A stretch of DNA of 64,000 bases from Sorex araneus (lineage: Eukaryota; Chordata; Mammalia; Eulipotyphla; Soricidae), in the NCBI RefSeq assembly GCF_027595985.1, contig NC_073303.1, forward strand, positions 365,156,017 through 365,220,016. The letters are read 5' to 3'. The notes below the pieces were generated by a model that made no database searches, had not been told where the DNA came from, and was given only the letters and a program-made list of their open reading frames with translations. Below, piece by piece: positions 55,997-64,000 of the stretch. The position numbers were made by a program, and so were the translations under genes. Every line of letters begins with the position of its first letter. The stretch's first letter is position 1.

Positions 55997-56448
55997 AAAA
56001 TTTAACCTTTTTTTTCCAATTTGAATTCCTTTTGTTTTCTTCTTCTTGTTAGTATCACTGGAAAATGTCTAACATTTGGTTGAACTAAAGTGGTGACAAC
56101 TTTATCTTGTTCCTAATTTTAAAGAAAGATGCCGTCAATTGTTCACCATTAAAAGTGATGCCAGTTCTTCATTTTGTTAAGATGTGTTCCTTCTACTTAA
56201 ATTTTGTTAAGAGTTTTTATCATTAGTGGACATGAAATTTATCAATGCATTCTATACATCTATTTACATTATCATTTGATTTTATATCTTTCTTTTATTT
56301 TATATCTTCCTTTTAACTTATGTAACAAATTAATTGATTTTGAAAAAATGCTGAACCACCCTTGCATCCCTGGACCAAACCCCAAGTCTTCATGGTGTAT
56401 GATCTCCCTTTAATATATTGTTGAATTTTATTTGCTTATATTTTGTTA

Positions 56449-57148
56449 AGAATTTTAGCCCCTAGGCTCTCCTGGGAGATGTGACTCGAGTGGCCTCACG
56501 TGTGCGGCCTCTCCATTGCTGGATGACCATGATCTCGGAGGCCAGCTAAACTACTTTTGGTACCAACAGCATCTTGCAGAAATATCTCTAGACAGTGAAC
56601 TAAGCCATGGCCCCATGCCACCCCAGGAGGGGAAGGTTTTTCTCTCTCAGCTTTTCCTTTCTGTGGGGGGTGCTGGAGGGGAAGGCATGGCGACCGCCAT
56701 CTTATAAAGACCACTAAAGAGAGGTACGAGCTTGCAATGATGCAATTTCTGGCAGAAATTTCCCTGGACTTAGTTACTAAAATACTAAAATACAGAAATC
56801 CAAAACCTCATATCTCTTCATTCTCAGCAATGGAAAACAAATTATCAAATGCTTCCTTTTCAGCAGGTCTGATTTTGGGGGGGAAACTCCAAACAATAAT
56901 AGTGAGTTTTTTGTGGAAATATTTAATCTAATAAAAGTAAAGAGAAAGTAAAGTGAAAATTATCAGCTACACAGGGGGGAAGGGTGGGGCGGGAGTTATA
57001 CTGGGGTTCTTGATGGTGGAATATGTGCACTGGTGAAGGGATGGGTGTTCAACCATTGTATAACTGAGACTTAAGCCTGAATGCTTTGTAACTTTCCACA
57101 TGGTGATTCAATAAAAAATAAAATTAAAAAAAAGAATTTTATCCCCTA
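56449..57148 (+). mobile_element. Non-autonomous retroelement inside old L1, with TSD
   Basis: Insert about 56,466-57,132 between direct repeats AAGAATTTTAxCCCCTA (56,448-56,465 and 57,132-57,148, one mismatch). The 5' head (56,466-56,735) contains CTGGGAGATGTGACTCGAGT and AGACAGTGAACTAAGCCATG. The 3' module (56,735-56,900) is nearly identical to the 3' UTR of the L1 at 3,900-4,090. Then come the polypurine stretch GGGGGGAAGGGTGGGGCGGG and the terminus CATGGTGATTCAATAAAAAA. It splits the old L1 between ORF2 phrases, so it is younger than that L1. No coding capacity. Confidence 0.82.
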
Positions 57149-57382
57149 TAGTTATCAGAAATATTTTTCTGTATTTGTCAATTTGTGTGTGAGAGAAAGA
57201 AAGAAAAGGAGAAGAGAAAGAGAATAAGAGAGCAATCCTTGTTTGGTTTTTATATCAGCGTATTACTGGCTTCATAAAAAGTATTACTAAGTATTCCTTT
57301 TTCCATTTTCTGGAGATCTTCAGAAGAGTGGGCATCAATTATTCTGAAACACTATACAAATGTATATAAATCACAATCAAAT

Positions 57383-57606
57383 CTCAAATAATTTGTCTGT
57401 TTCTTTTCTTTTCTTTTTTTTTTTTTTGCTTTTTGGGTCACACCCACAATACACAGGGGTTACTTCTGGCTCTGCACTCAGGAATTACTCCTGGCGGTGC
57501 CAGGGAACCATATGGGATGCTGGGACTCCAACCCGGGTCACCTGCGTGCAAGGCAAATGCCCTACCCACTGTGCTATTACTCCAGCCCCCTCAAATAATT
57601 TGTCTG
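57383..57606 (-). mobile_element. SINE-A with 17-bp perfect TSD, minus strand
   Basis: Body 57,400-57,589 with a T-rich tail. Direct repeats CTCAAATAATTTGTCTG at 57,383-57,399 and 57,590-57,606. Two small deletions relative to consensus (CACCCACAATACACAGG; GGCGGTGCCAGGGAACC). Confidence 0.96.
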
Positions 57607-57660
57607 ACCACCTTACTCTTATTTCTTTAAGACAACTCATTTGAAATTCTCTTATTGGTT

Positions 57661-57774
57661 TCTTAACTCTTTCTACCACTTCTTCCTCTATACCCTTAAT
57701 GACTTCCAGAAATTTCCTCTTAACCTCAACACATCTAAAACAAAACTCACAGTCTTTATTTCAAACCGATTTAC

Positions 57775-57806
<32 letters not shown>

Positions 57807-58304
57807 GTTATGTCATTTCCACCTCCGGGTCTATCAGGCTGAATACCAACTAAGTAGTTGTTGACTTTTCACTAATCTTACCCCCACGCTCCATTAAACT
57901 CCAACCCCTATTGATTCCTCCTGCAGAATGTGCTGTGGACTTATGCCACTCTCTTCTCTCCCTCTTCATTATCTCCTTCTTGATGCATCTTGCCTATTAT
58001 AGATGTATCAGACTTCTTAAAACATTCACTGAGTCTCACCACTGATCTCTTCCCACATGATACTAAAGTCCTTGCTTTAAATTTAAACCTCCTAAACGTC
58101 AGTCACGTCTTGCTTGATCACCTTGAGTTTCCGTAACTCTATAGGAGCGTTTCCCTAAGTGGACAATACTGCCCCCTTAGGATGCTAAGGAACCATGGGG
58201 AGGGGGAGAGTGAGGAGGAAGGGGAGGAGGGAGAGTAGTAACCTTGGCACAATAGAGAGGTGTTTTCTGTTCGTTTGCTTTTAAGTTAGATTTCCAGGAT
58301 CAAC
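57661..58304. other. Non-coding DNA with (TG)n tract
   Basis: A TGTGTGTGTTTGTGTGTGTG run lies at 57,775-57,809. Otherwise no gene or repeat recognised. Confidence 0.45.
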
Positions 58305-58372
58305 TGAGTTTGTGTGTGTGTATCTGTGTCTGTGTCTGTGTCTGTGTGTGTGCGCGTGTGCACGTGCACCTG
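58305..58372 (+). repeat. (TG)n compound repeat
   Basis: TGTGTGTGTGTATCTGTGTC units ending in GTGCGCGTGTGCACGTGCAC. Confidence 0.9.
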
Positions 58373-58505
58373 CAGGTGTGTGCCACTCCTGGGAGTGCTC
58401 AAGGCTTACTTCGGTGCCTCAGATGACCATATGTGATGCCAGAGACTGAACTAGAGTTGACTGCAAGGCAAGCAAGCACCTTACCCACTTACTACTATCA
58501 GGACC
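58373..58505 (-). mobile_element. Diverged SINE-A, minus strand
   Basis: CCACTCCTGGGAGTGCTCAA, GATGACCATATGTGATGCCA, AGACTGAACTAGAGTTGACT and CAAGCACCTTACCCACTTAC. Confidence 0.75.
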
Positions 58506-59261
58506 CTAAGTAATTTGTCTTAAATTTCATCCACTTTGATTGACAATACTGGTTGTGATGGGGTTTTTTGTGGGTAACAATCTAGCACCATACCCTCCAC
58601 TAGAGTCTATGATGCTTCCATCTGCCACTGTCTCAGGGGTTCCCCCTAGTATGCCCCAATCTCCCTTGCCAAAATAAGCTCAGTTCTATAGACCAGATCT
58701 CGGGTTCAGCTGCCTTTGGCCACTAGTTATTCCCAGACTATGATTTTTTTTTTTTTTTTTTTTAGAGAGCAGTAGGTCAAATGTGTTTGGGAGTTTCAGC
58801 TCTGCAAGGAACACCTCTTGCTGCCGTCTAACTCCACTTGTCATACTTCTACCTTCATGCAAACACGCAGTAGTTGCTTGTCTCACCAGCAGCATGGCGA
58901 TGGTGCTCCTATCTGCCATGGAAACACCTTCCATTCCACTCCATTTTGCCTCCTCTTATTCATGCCTCAGGGACCTGTTCAAACTTCACTTCCTCGCTCA
59001 TGTACCTGCTGACACCTGGTCACCCTGAACTCCTTTTCTTGTTTTCATTGCTGATACTTCTTATATTAGTACACGGTGCTAATTACTTTATGATGGGTGT
59101 AACTAGTCAACTCAACATATGTTAAAGATTTATTCTGACCAAATATCTAAGAAATTGAAGAGGGGAGAGGAGGCCCAAAGATACTCTTTCATGGTCTGTC
59201 ACTGGCAGGCTTGGAAATAAGGAGAAAGGTTTGAGCTGTCCCTTTCCCCCACCCCCCTTCT
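58506..59261. other. Unique non-coding DNA
   Basis: No gene recognised. A T21 run lies at 58,744-58,764. Confidence 0.4.
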
Positions 59262-59668
59262 CTTATCTTTGTTGGCGTTGCTCTGGCCAGGGGTCTCATT
59301 CCACGCTTGGGTATGCTGCTTATGTATTAAGTTATGCTGCTTGCTTGAGTATGAGCTTGCGGTGCCTGGACACTACGTTGTGGTGCTTTCTGGGGGTGGT
59401 ATTCCTTTCGTGGTGCTATTCATACCTATCCTAGTTCCAGTGCTCACATACATCTGCTAGTACACACTTCCTTGAATTGCAGTACTCACATACTCCTGAC
59501 ATCAATGTGACTGGACGTTGCTCTCCGCACTGGGGATCATGACAATAACGCTGCCAGATGTAAGTGGCAAAGTCTCCGTGATCACCATGGAAGTACTGGG
59601 AATTGAACTCACAACCTCATATCAATTATAAGCCAGGTCTTTCAGCCACTGAGCCATTTCTAGTCCCC
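59262..59668 (-). mobile_element. Degenerate, longer SINE-like repeat
   Basis: Starts TTGTTGGCGTTGCTCTGGCC, has several GTGCTCACATACxTCTG phrases (59,442 and 59,485 are near-repeats), and ends with a tRNA-like head in antisense: GGAATTGAACTCACAACCTC, TTCAGCCACTGAGCCATTTC. Resembles 7,838-8,120. Probably an old tRNA-SINE subfamily with a longer body or two merged copies. Confidence 0.5.
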
Positions 59669-60429
59669 CCTTAATGGTCCCAGCTCTAATCCTCCCTTAA
59701 TCTCCTTCAAGGACTTCATCCATTCTTTAGCATGAGTAATTGATGTTTTCTTGATTTTATAATATATGGGGCCTGTGGAAATATAGCTTTCTCTTCCATC
59801 AAATGGAAAATTTTGGAATGTCTTTTGTCTATTGTAAACCATCAAGGAAAATTTTTTACCATGAATCGGTCACAATGCAATAAAATTAGATATTAGCAAC
59901 AAAATGATAGCTACCCAAAAATATCTATACTTGTATTAAATAAAGCTAGACCAGGTTGAAAAATTCTCCAAGCATACAAAATTATTCAAACCATGTAAGC
60001 AAATTAAATATATTGTATTTCATTAACCTTAGTGAAATTTATACTATTCCTTATAAATAAATGGAAGATATACATAATGAATACTTAAATCCTCTTCAAA
60101 AAATGGTTTAACATAATCATTTTTGAAAAACTCCTGTTTCCCAGAGGTCTCCATTGTAACACCATCATTATAAAGGTTAAATCACTTCCTCATTTTTACT
60201 TTATTAGACATCTTATAACATTGTGCCTTAAGTTTTGAATTTAAAAGCTGCTAGCTTTTAACCTGTTTTTATATGCATAATAACCATCTCTTTTAAATAC
60301 TAATTTTCCAATCTATTGGTTTGATTGTGCTATTTCTGAATATCTGACACTTGACGTATTTAAGACAAACATTGTATATCTCTCAAATTAGAGAAGAATA
60401 CAAGCAAATAAAAATTATTTATAGCCCAT
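59669..60429. other. AT-rich non-coding DNA
   Basis: No gene seen. Phrases such as AATAAAATTAGATATTAGCAAC resemble L1M ORF2 (xAIKLE..) but are not conclusive. Confidence 0.35.
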
Positions 60430-60560
60430 GTCAAAGACATAGTACAGTGGGTGGGGCATTTATCTTGCACTTGGCCTACCCAAGTTTGATTCCCAGCATT
60501 ACATATGGTACCTCAGTGCACAGCCAGGTATTGTCTAAAAATCAATAACAAAAAAGAAAG
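60430..60560 (+). mobile_element. SINE-A with internal deletion, plus strand
   Basis: GACATAGTACAGTGGGTGGG, CACTTGGCCTACCCAAGTTTG, TTCCCAGCATTACATATGGT, then directly CAGTGCACAGCCAGGTATTG. About 40 bp of the usual body are missing. Confidence 0.85.
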
Positions 60561-60759
60561 ATGATTTATAACCTAACAAGTGAACTCCTTAGCAAGTGTT
60601 ATAGGATATAGACAAAGCAATGCTCAAAAGTCAATGAATACCAATGAACAAATTTATTAATGAAAAAATAAATTTCAATTAAGCAAACTCAGCTTTCTAC
60701 CATGAAATGTAAAAGATCAACAAAATAATCTAAGAAAGTAGAAGGGGAGAAATAGAGAT
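60561..60759. other. AT-rich non-coding DNA
   Basis: No feature recognised. Confidence 0.4.
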
Positions 60760-60780
60760 TAAAAATTATGAATTAGCCCA

Positions 60781-60923
60781 CTTCGCCGCGCCCGCCGCTC
60801 CAGTAGGACCGAGGACAAGGGAGCTGCTTTGGACACCAGCAGCCCACTGAACAACTTGCAGTATGTGAGCTGAGCATTTCCGCCAGGCCGCCCGTGCGGG
60901 GGCCCGGCGTCCCTCTTTTTTTT

Positions 60924-60964
<41 letters not shown>

Positions 60965-61253
60965 TCTCCTGGGCACAGAACAGCCTCCACCCCACTTTTC
61001 TGAGCACAAAATGGAGACACGCACCCAAATGCGCGGCGCAGCTTGCAGGAGTTCGAGGGGCGGGGAATTACCAGTCTCCGCCCACCGAGGACACTTAAGG
61101 ACAGTGCAGCCACGTGGGCTTCCCATTTCGCCTCGCCCGCCACTCCAGTAGGACCGAGGAGGACAAGGGAACTGCTTTGGACACCAGCAGCCCACTGAAC
61201 AACTTGCAGTATGTGAGCTGAGCATTTCCGCCAGGCCGCCCCTGCGGGGGCCC
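60781..61253 (+). repeat. GC-rich head duplication, about 127-bp unit, 345-bp spacing
   Basis: 60,781-60,907 and 61,126-61,253 share CTCCAGTAGGACCGAGGA, GACACCAGCAGCCCACTGAA, CAACTTGCAGTATGTGAGCT and GAGCATTTCCGCCAGGCCGC with few differences (a GAG insertion in the second, and scattered substitutions). The layout resembles tandem 5' UTR monomers that act as promoters in some L1 families; promoter function here is inference. Confidence 0.9.
60923..60960. repeat. (CT)n microsatellite
   Basis: About 18 CT units preceded by TTTTTTTTTAAT, located between the two head copies. Confidence 0.95.
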
Positions 61254-62484
61254 AGTATTTCTCTAGGTTTTCCCCATCTTATGAGCACCATAAAAGGGTA
61301 AAAGATTGTAGCGAGAGAATTTCAGGCAGAATTTTCCCTGGACTTTATACGGAAACCCCAAACCGCACAGCCGCTGCCGTGGCAGCGCGACCTAATATCA
61401 TCTGATCATCAGCAATATAAAATGGTTCCCTCTTAACGGGTCGGATTTTGGTGGGTAACCCTAACAAGAATAGTAAGTTTTTTGTTGAAATATTGAAGGC
61501 AACCAAAATGGTAGCCATCTCTCTAGACTGAACTAGGCCATACACCCACACCAGCTGAGAAGAAATATCCTTCTTTCTCAGGAAGAAACTCGGTGTGGCG
61601 TTAACCATAGTATGATGTCCATTAAGTTGACACGGACCTGGTGGCATGGGAATGGGATACAAGGGAATAAAGTATTATGTACATGGAACAGCGGGACGCT
61701 GGTGGAATCTCGAACCGGGGCCGATACCAGCGCACTACTTTTGGTTCCAGAAACTGCAGACTTTCTACCAGACTATCAACTAAGCCAGAGCCCCATGCCG
61801 GCTGATGACAGGGAAATAACCATCTTTTTCGTTTTTTTTTCCCTTTGTCAGGCAGCATGGTGAATACTAAACATGCGTGAACTCAGTGGCTCGGGACGAG
61901 GGGGAAAAAAATAGAAAAGTTATGTAACAAACAGCGGGACTTAATATCTCTACATTCTCAGCAATGGAGAACTGTCAAATGATTCCTTGACAATAGGACT
62001 GTCTTTTTCTTTTTTGGGGGAAACCCCAGCAACAATAGCGAATTATGTGTTGAAACATAGAATGTAACCAAGATAAAGCGTAAACGAAGTGAAACTTATC
62101 ACTTACAAGGGCGGGGACGGGGGGCGGGAGGGGGCGGGAGGTATACTGGGGTGGTTGGTAATGGAATAGGAGCACTGGTGAAGGGAAGGGTGTTTGAGTA
62201 TTGTATAACTGACATAATCCTGAGAACTATGTAACCCTCCACATGGTGATTCAATAAAATTTAAGAAAAAAATTAAAAAATGATAATAATAATAATAAAT
62301 AAAAATTATGAATTAGTGAACAAAATAAAATAAAAACAAACGTTCTGCTTCTCCTGAGACAAGATTAAGTAAGTAACAAGCATTAGAAAGTTTCAGAATG
62401 TGGGATCTGATTTGGTGTGAACTAGACTGACTTTTCAATTATTTCACAAAATAAACCAGACTCAACAAAGACTTGATGCATAGC

Positions 62485-62592
62485 AGAAAGAGAGATAGAG
62501 AGTGGAAGAGAGAGGGAGAGAGAGAGGGAGGGAGAAAGAGAGGGACAGTGAGAGAGATGGAGGGAGAGAGAGGGAGAGGGAGAGAGCAGGTG
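62485..62592 (+). repeat. (GA)n / (GGGA)n polypurine tract
   Basis: GAGAGATAGAGAGTGG, GGGAGAGAGAGAGGGAGGGA and similar units. Not attached to a recognisable L1 terminus. Confidence 0.9.
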
Positions 62593-62812
62593 TGTGGGCA
62601 TGCATTGCGCATCAGGGAAAACTAAAAAAAAAACATTGCTCTTATAAGGAATTGTTAGTGACTGAAAGAGGAATATTTGAGTAATTTTGTGTAGTTGAAA
62701 TCACTTGAAGACTGTCGCTGGTGTCCTATTTCTTGATTTGGACACTAGCTCTACAGGTGTGCTTGAATTGTGGAAATTCCTCAATCAGTGTGTCACATTT
62801 ATATTATTAATT

Positions 62813-63066
62813 AAAATGTACAAATGTCACTGTCACTGTCATCCCGTTGCTCATCGATTTGTTCGAGTGAGCACCAGTAACGGCTCTCATTGAGAGACTT
62901 ATTGTTACTGTTTTTGGCATATCCAATAAGCACGGGTAGCTTGCCAGGCTCTGCCATGCGGGCGTGATACTCTTGGTAGCTTCCGGCCTCTCAACTCGGG
63001 TTGGCCGCGTGAAAGGCGAAAAGCCCAACCGCTGTGCTATCGCTCCAGCCCAAAATGTATAAATGT
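62813..63066 (-). mobile_element. SINE-B with TSD, minus strand
   Basis: Body 62,828-63,051. Same architecture as 22,128-22,380: tRNA-like head (GGGCTGGAGCGATAGCACAG, then GGTTGGGCTTTTCGCCTTTC), AGCTACCCGTGCTTATTGGA, GCCAAAAACAGTAACAATAA, GAGAGCCGTTACTGGTGCTC and a GACAGTGACAGTGACA 3' end. Direct repeats AAAATGTAxAAATGT lie at 62,813-62,827 and 63,052-63,066 (14 of 15). About 28 bp around the B-box side are deleted relative to the first copy. Confidence 0.88.
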
Positions 63067-63289
63067 ATGCGTTTTAATTAATATTCTTATATAACATTTC
63101 TAGGGTCCTAGAAAAGTGAGGCAATTCTCTGTAGGTTTTCTTTATGCTTCTCTGCCCCCACATATGAATAACTTTCCCCATTATCAACACTAGCCACCAA
63201 AGTGGTTGCATCTCTTAAAATGGATTTTCCTCCATGGCATGACACCTTCACTTATAATCCTTTCAGTGACCTATAGTTTACATTAGATT
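63067..63289. other. AT-rich non-coding DNA
   Basis: No feature recognised; may already belong to the old L1 that follows. Confidence 0.4.
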
Positions 63290-63845
63290 TTTTTTCTTGG
63301 TGTACATTTGAAAGTTTTATCATATGGACATGGATTTGCCACCTTAGTCTTATGAAGAATAGCTTTACTGAACTAAAAATCCTCTGTACTCCACTGCTTG
63401 ATTGCTCCATCTGCACTAACTCTACACAATCACTGACCCTTTTTCTATATGCACAATGTTACATAATTGGAGTCATTATCACAATACATTTTTCAGTTTG
63501 CTTTCTTGCACTTATTAATATGCATTTTAATTACCAAATGTCTTATTTTTCATGACTTGGCAGCTCCTTTCTTTTTATAGGGCTAAATAATATTCTAATA
63601 ATAATATTGATTGACCCATCTGTCCACTAAATAACATCTTGGTCACTTCCAAGTTTTTGGCAATTGTAAATTAAACTACATGGTCCCAAGGACAGGTTTG
63701 TATATACTATATTTTCAACTCATTTTGGTAATACCATAGTTGGAGCATAGTTGCTGCATCATATGGTAAAGTTGGATCTAGTTCCAAAACTCCAAAACAG
63801 TCATACCATTTGCATTTCCTCCAGCAATGAATAAATGTTGTATAT
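63290..63845 (-). mobile_element. Ancient L1 (L1M-type) 3' part, minus strand
   Basis: Antisense series in order: ATAATTGGAGTCATTATCAC, TTTGCTTTCTTGCACTTATT, AATATGCATTTTAATTACCA, CTTTTTATAGGGCTAAATAA, AACATCTTGGTCACTTCCAA, TTTGGCAATTGTAAATTAAA, TTTTCAACTCATTTTGGTAA, GCTGCATCATATGGTAAAGT, CATTTGCATTTCCTCCAGCA. Long dead; continues to about 63,845. Confidence 0.9.
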
Positions 63846-64000
63846 TAATTTTAATTTACAAAGGTCTTTTAAAGAAAATGCAAAAATCTCACCACCAAAT
63901 CCAATAAAATAAGAAAATTTTAAATATTCCACAGGTTCTAAGTATAATTCTTCAAAGAGCTTTCAGACACATTTTTAAAAGTCCTTAAGGAACTGTCAGT
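63846..64000. other. AT-rich non-coding DNA at window end
   Basis: No feature recognised. Confidence 0.4.

Larger units (their letters stand above)
53900..57660 (-). mobile_element. Old L1, minus strand, broken up by later insertions
   Basis: The plus strand carries antisense L1 ORF2/3' sequence in the correct order across about 3.7 kb. In order: CTGTCGTAAATAATGCTGTG (53,965); TTTTTCATGTGCCTTTTTGG (54,493); CCTTATCAAGTGTACAGTAT (54,635); AGCTTTTAAATTTGATAGAG (54,720); CTTTATCTTGTTCCTAATTT (56,100); AACCACCCTTGCATCCCTGG (56,354); ATTTTCTGGAGATCTTCAGA (57,305). Interruptions: SINEs at 54,238, 55,225, 55,823 and 57,400, a TA tract at 55,411 and a retroposon at 56,466. Reading frames are destroyed. 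Confidence 0.85.
60760..62316 (+). mobile_element. 1.5-kb non-autonomous retroelement, 17-bp TSD, duplicated GC-rich head
   Basis: Insert 60,777-62,299 between identical 17-bp repeats TAAAAATTATGAATTAG (60,760-60,776; 62,300-62,316). Parts in order: head copy 1 (60,781-60,907); a CT tract (60,923-60,960); GC-rich spacer with CCACCGAGGACACTTAAGGA; head copy 2 (61,126-61,253); shared 3' module copy 1 (61,309-61,510, GGCAGAATTTTCCCTGGACT); a second block with CTAGACTGAACTAGGCCATA; a middle segment; a related block near 61,765-61,830 (ACTATCAACTAAGCCAGAGC); module copy 2 (61,930-62,075); a strong polypurine stretch GGCGGGGACGGGGGGCGGGA; the terminus CACATGGTGATTCAATAAAA and an A-rich tail. No long reading frame is present. 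It appears complete, mobilised by L1 in trans. Confidence 0.85.

Overview
The window looks like mammalian nuclear DNA, intergenic or deep-intronic, most probably from a shrew (Soricidae, Sorex-like). Evidence: a tRNA-derived SINE recurs more than 20 times on both strands, with a head reading GGGCTGGAGCGATAGCACAG, a B-box-like GGTTCGATTCCCAGCATCCC and a tail near CCCAAAAAGCAAAA. I recognise this family from memory as abundant in Sorex; that is inference, not a database result. L1 retrotransposons, old MIR and L1M relics, microsatellites and low gene density fit the same picture. I found no host protein-coding exon, no rRNA or functional tRNA gene, and no prokaryotic-type system.

Layout. 1-4.7 kb: two 5'-truncated L1 copies on the minus strand; the first keeps an uninterrupted ORF2 C-terminal half. 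4.7-10.5 kb: AT-rich DNA with an inverted L1 scrap, a MIR, old SINEs and an AG-rich minisatellite behind a TATA box. 10.5-20.7 kb: GC-richer unique DNA with SINEs, a long GAA/GGA tract and a tail-to-tail L1 pair. 20.7-30.3 kb: ancient L1 fragments, SINEs of two families and a 685-bp element flanked by a target-site duplication (TSD). 30.3-51.2 kb: mostly unique sequence that may hold conserved non-coding elements, plus a 650-bp GGAA tract and scattered old repeats. 51.2-64 kb: nested retroelements, namely a retroposon inside the tail of another, an old L1 riddled with younger insertions, and a 1.5-kb TSD-flanked element with a duplicated GC-rich 5' head.

Names used below. SINE-A is the common family (about 165-190 bp). 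SINE-B has the same tRNA-like head but a different body. Non-autonomous element means a TSD-flanked copy with an L1-type 3' end (polypurine tract, ..GGTGATTCAATAAA, A-rich tail) but no ORF1 or ORF2; these appear to depend on L1 machinery.

The most interesting content is this last group: at least four TSD-flanked copies (51,222-51,964; 51,965-52,560; 56,466-57,132; 60,777-62,299) that join different GC-rich 5' heads to a shared 3' module. That module is also found in the 3' UTR of one L1 here (3,635-4,104) but not in the other (1-456). Whether the family is already catalogued cannot be decided from the sequence alone.
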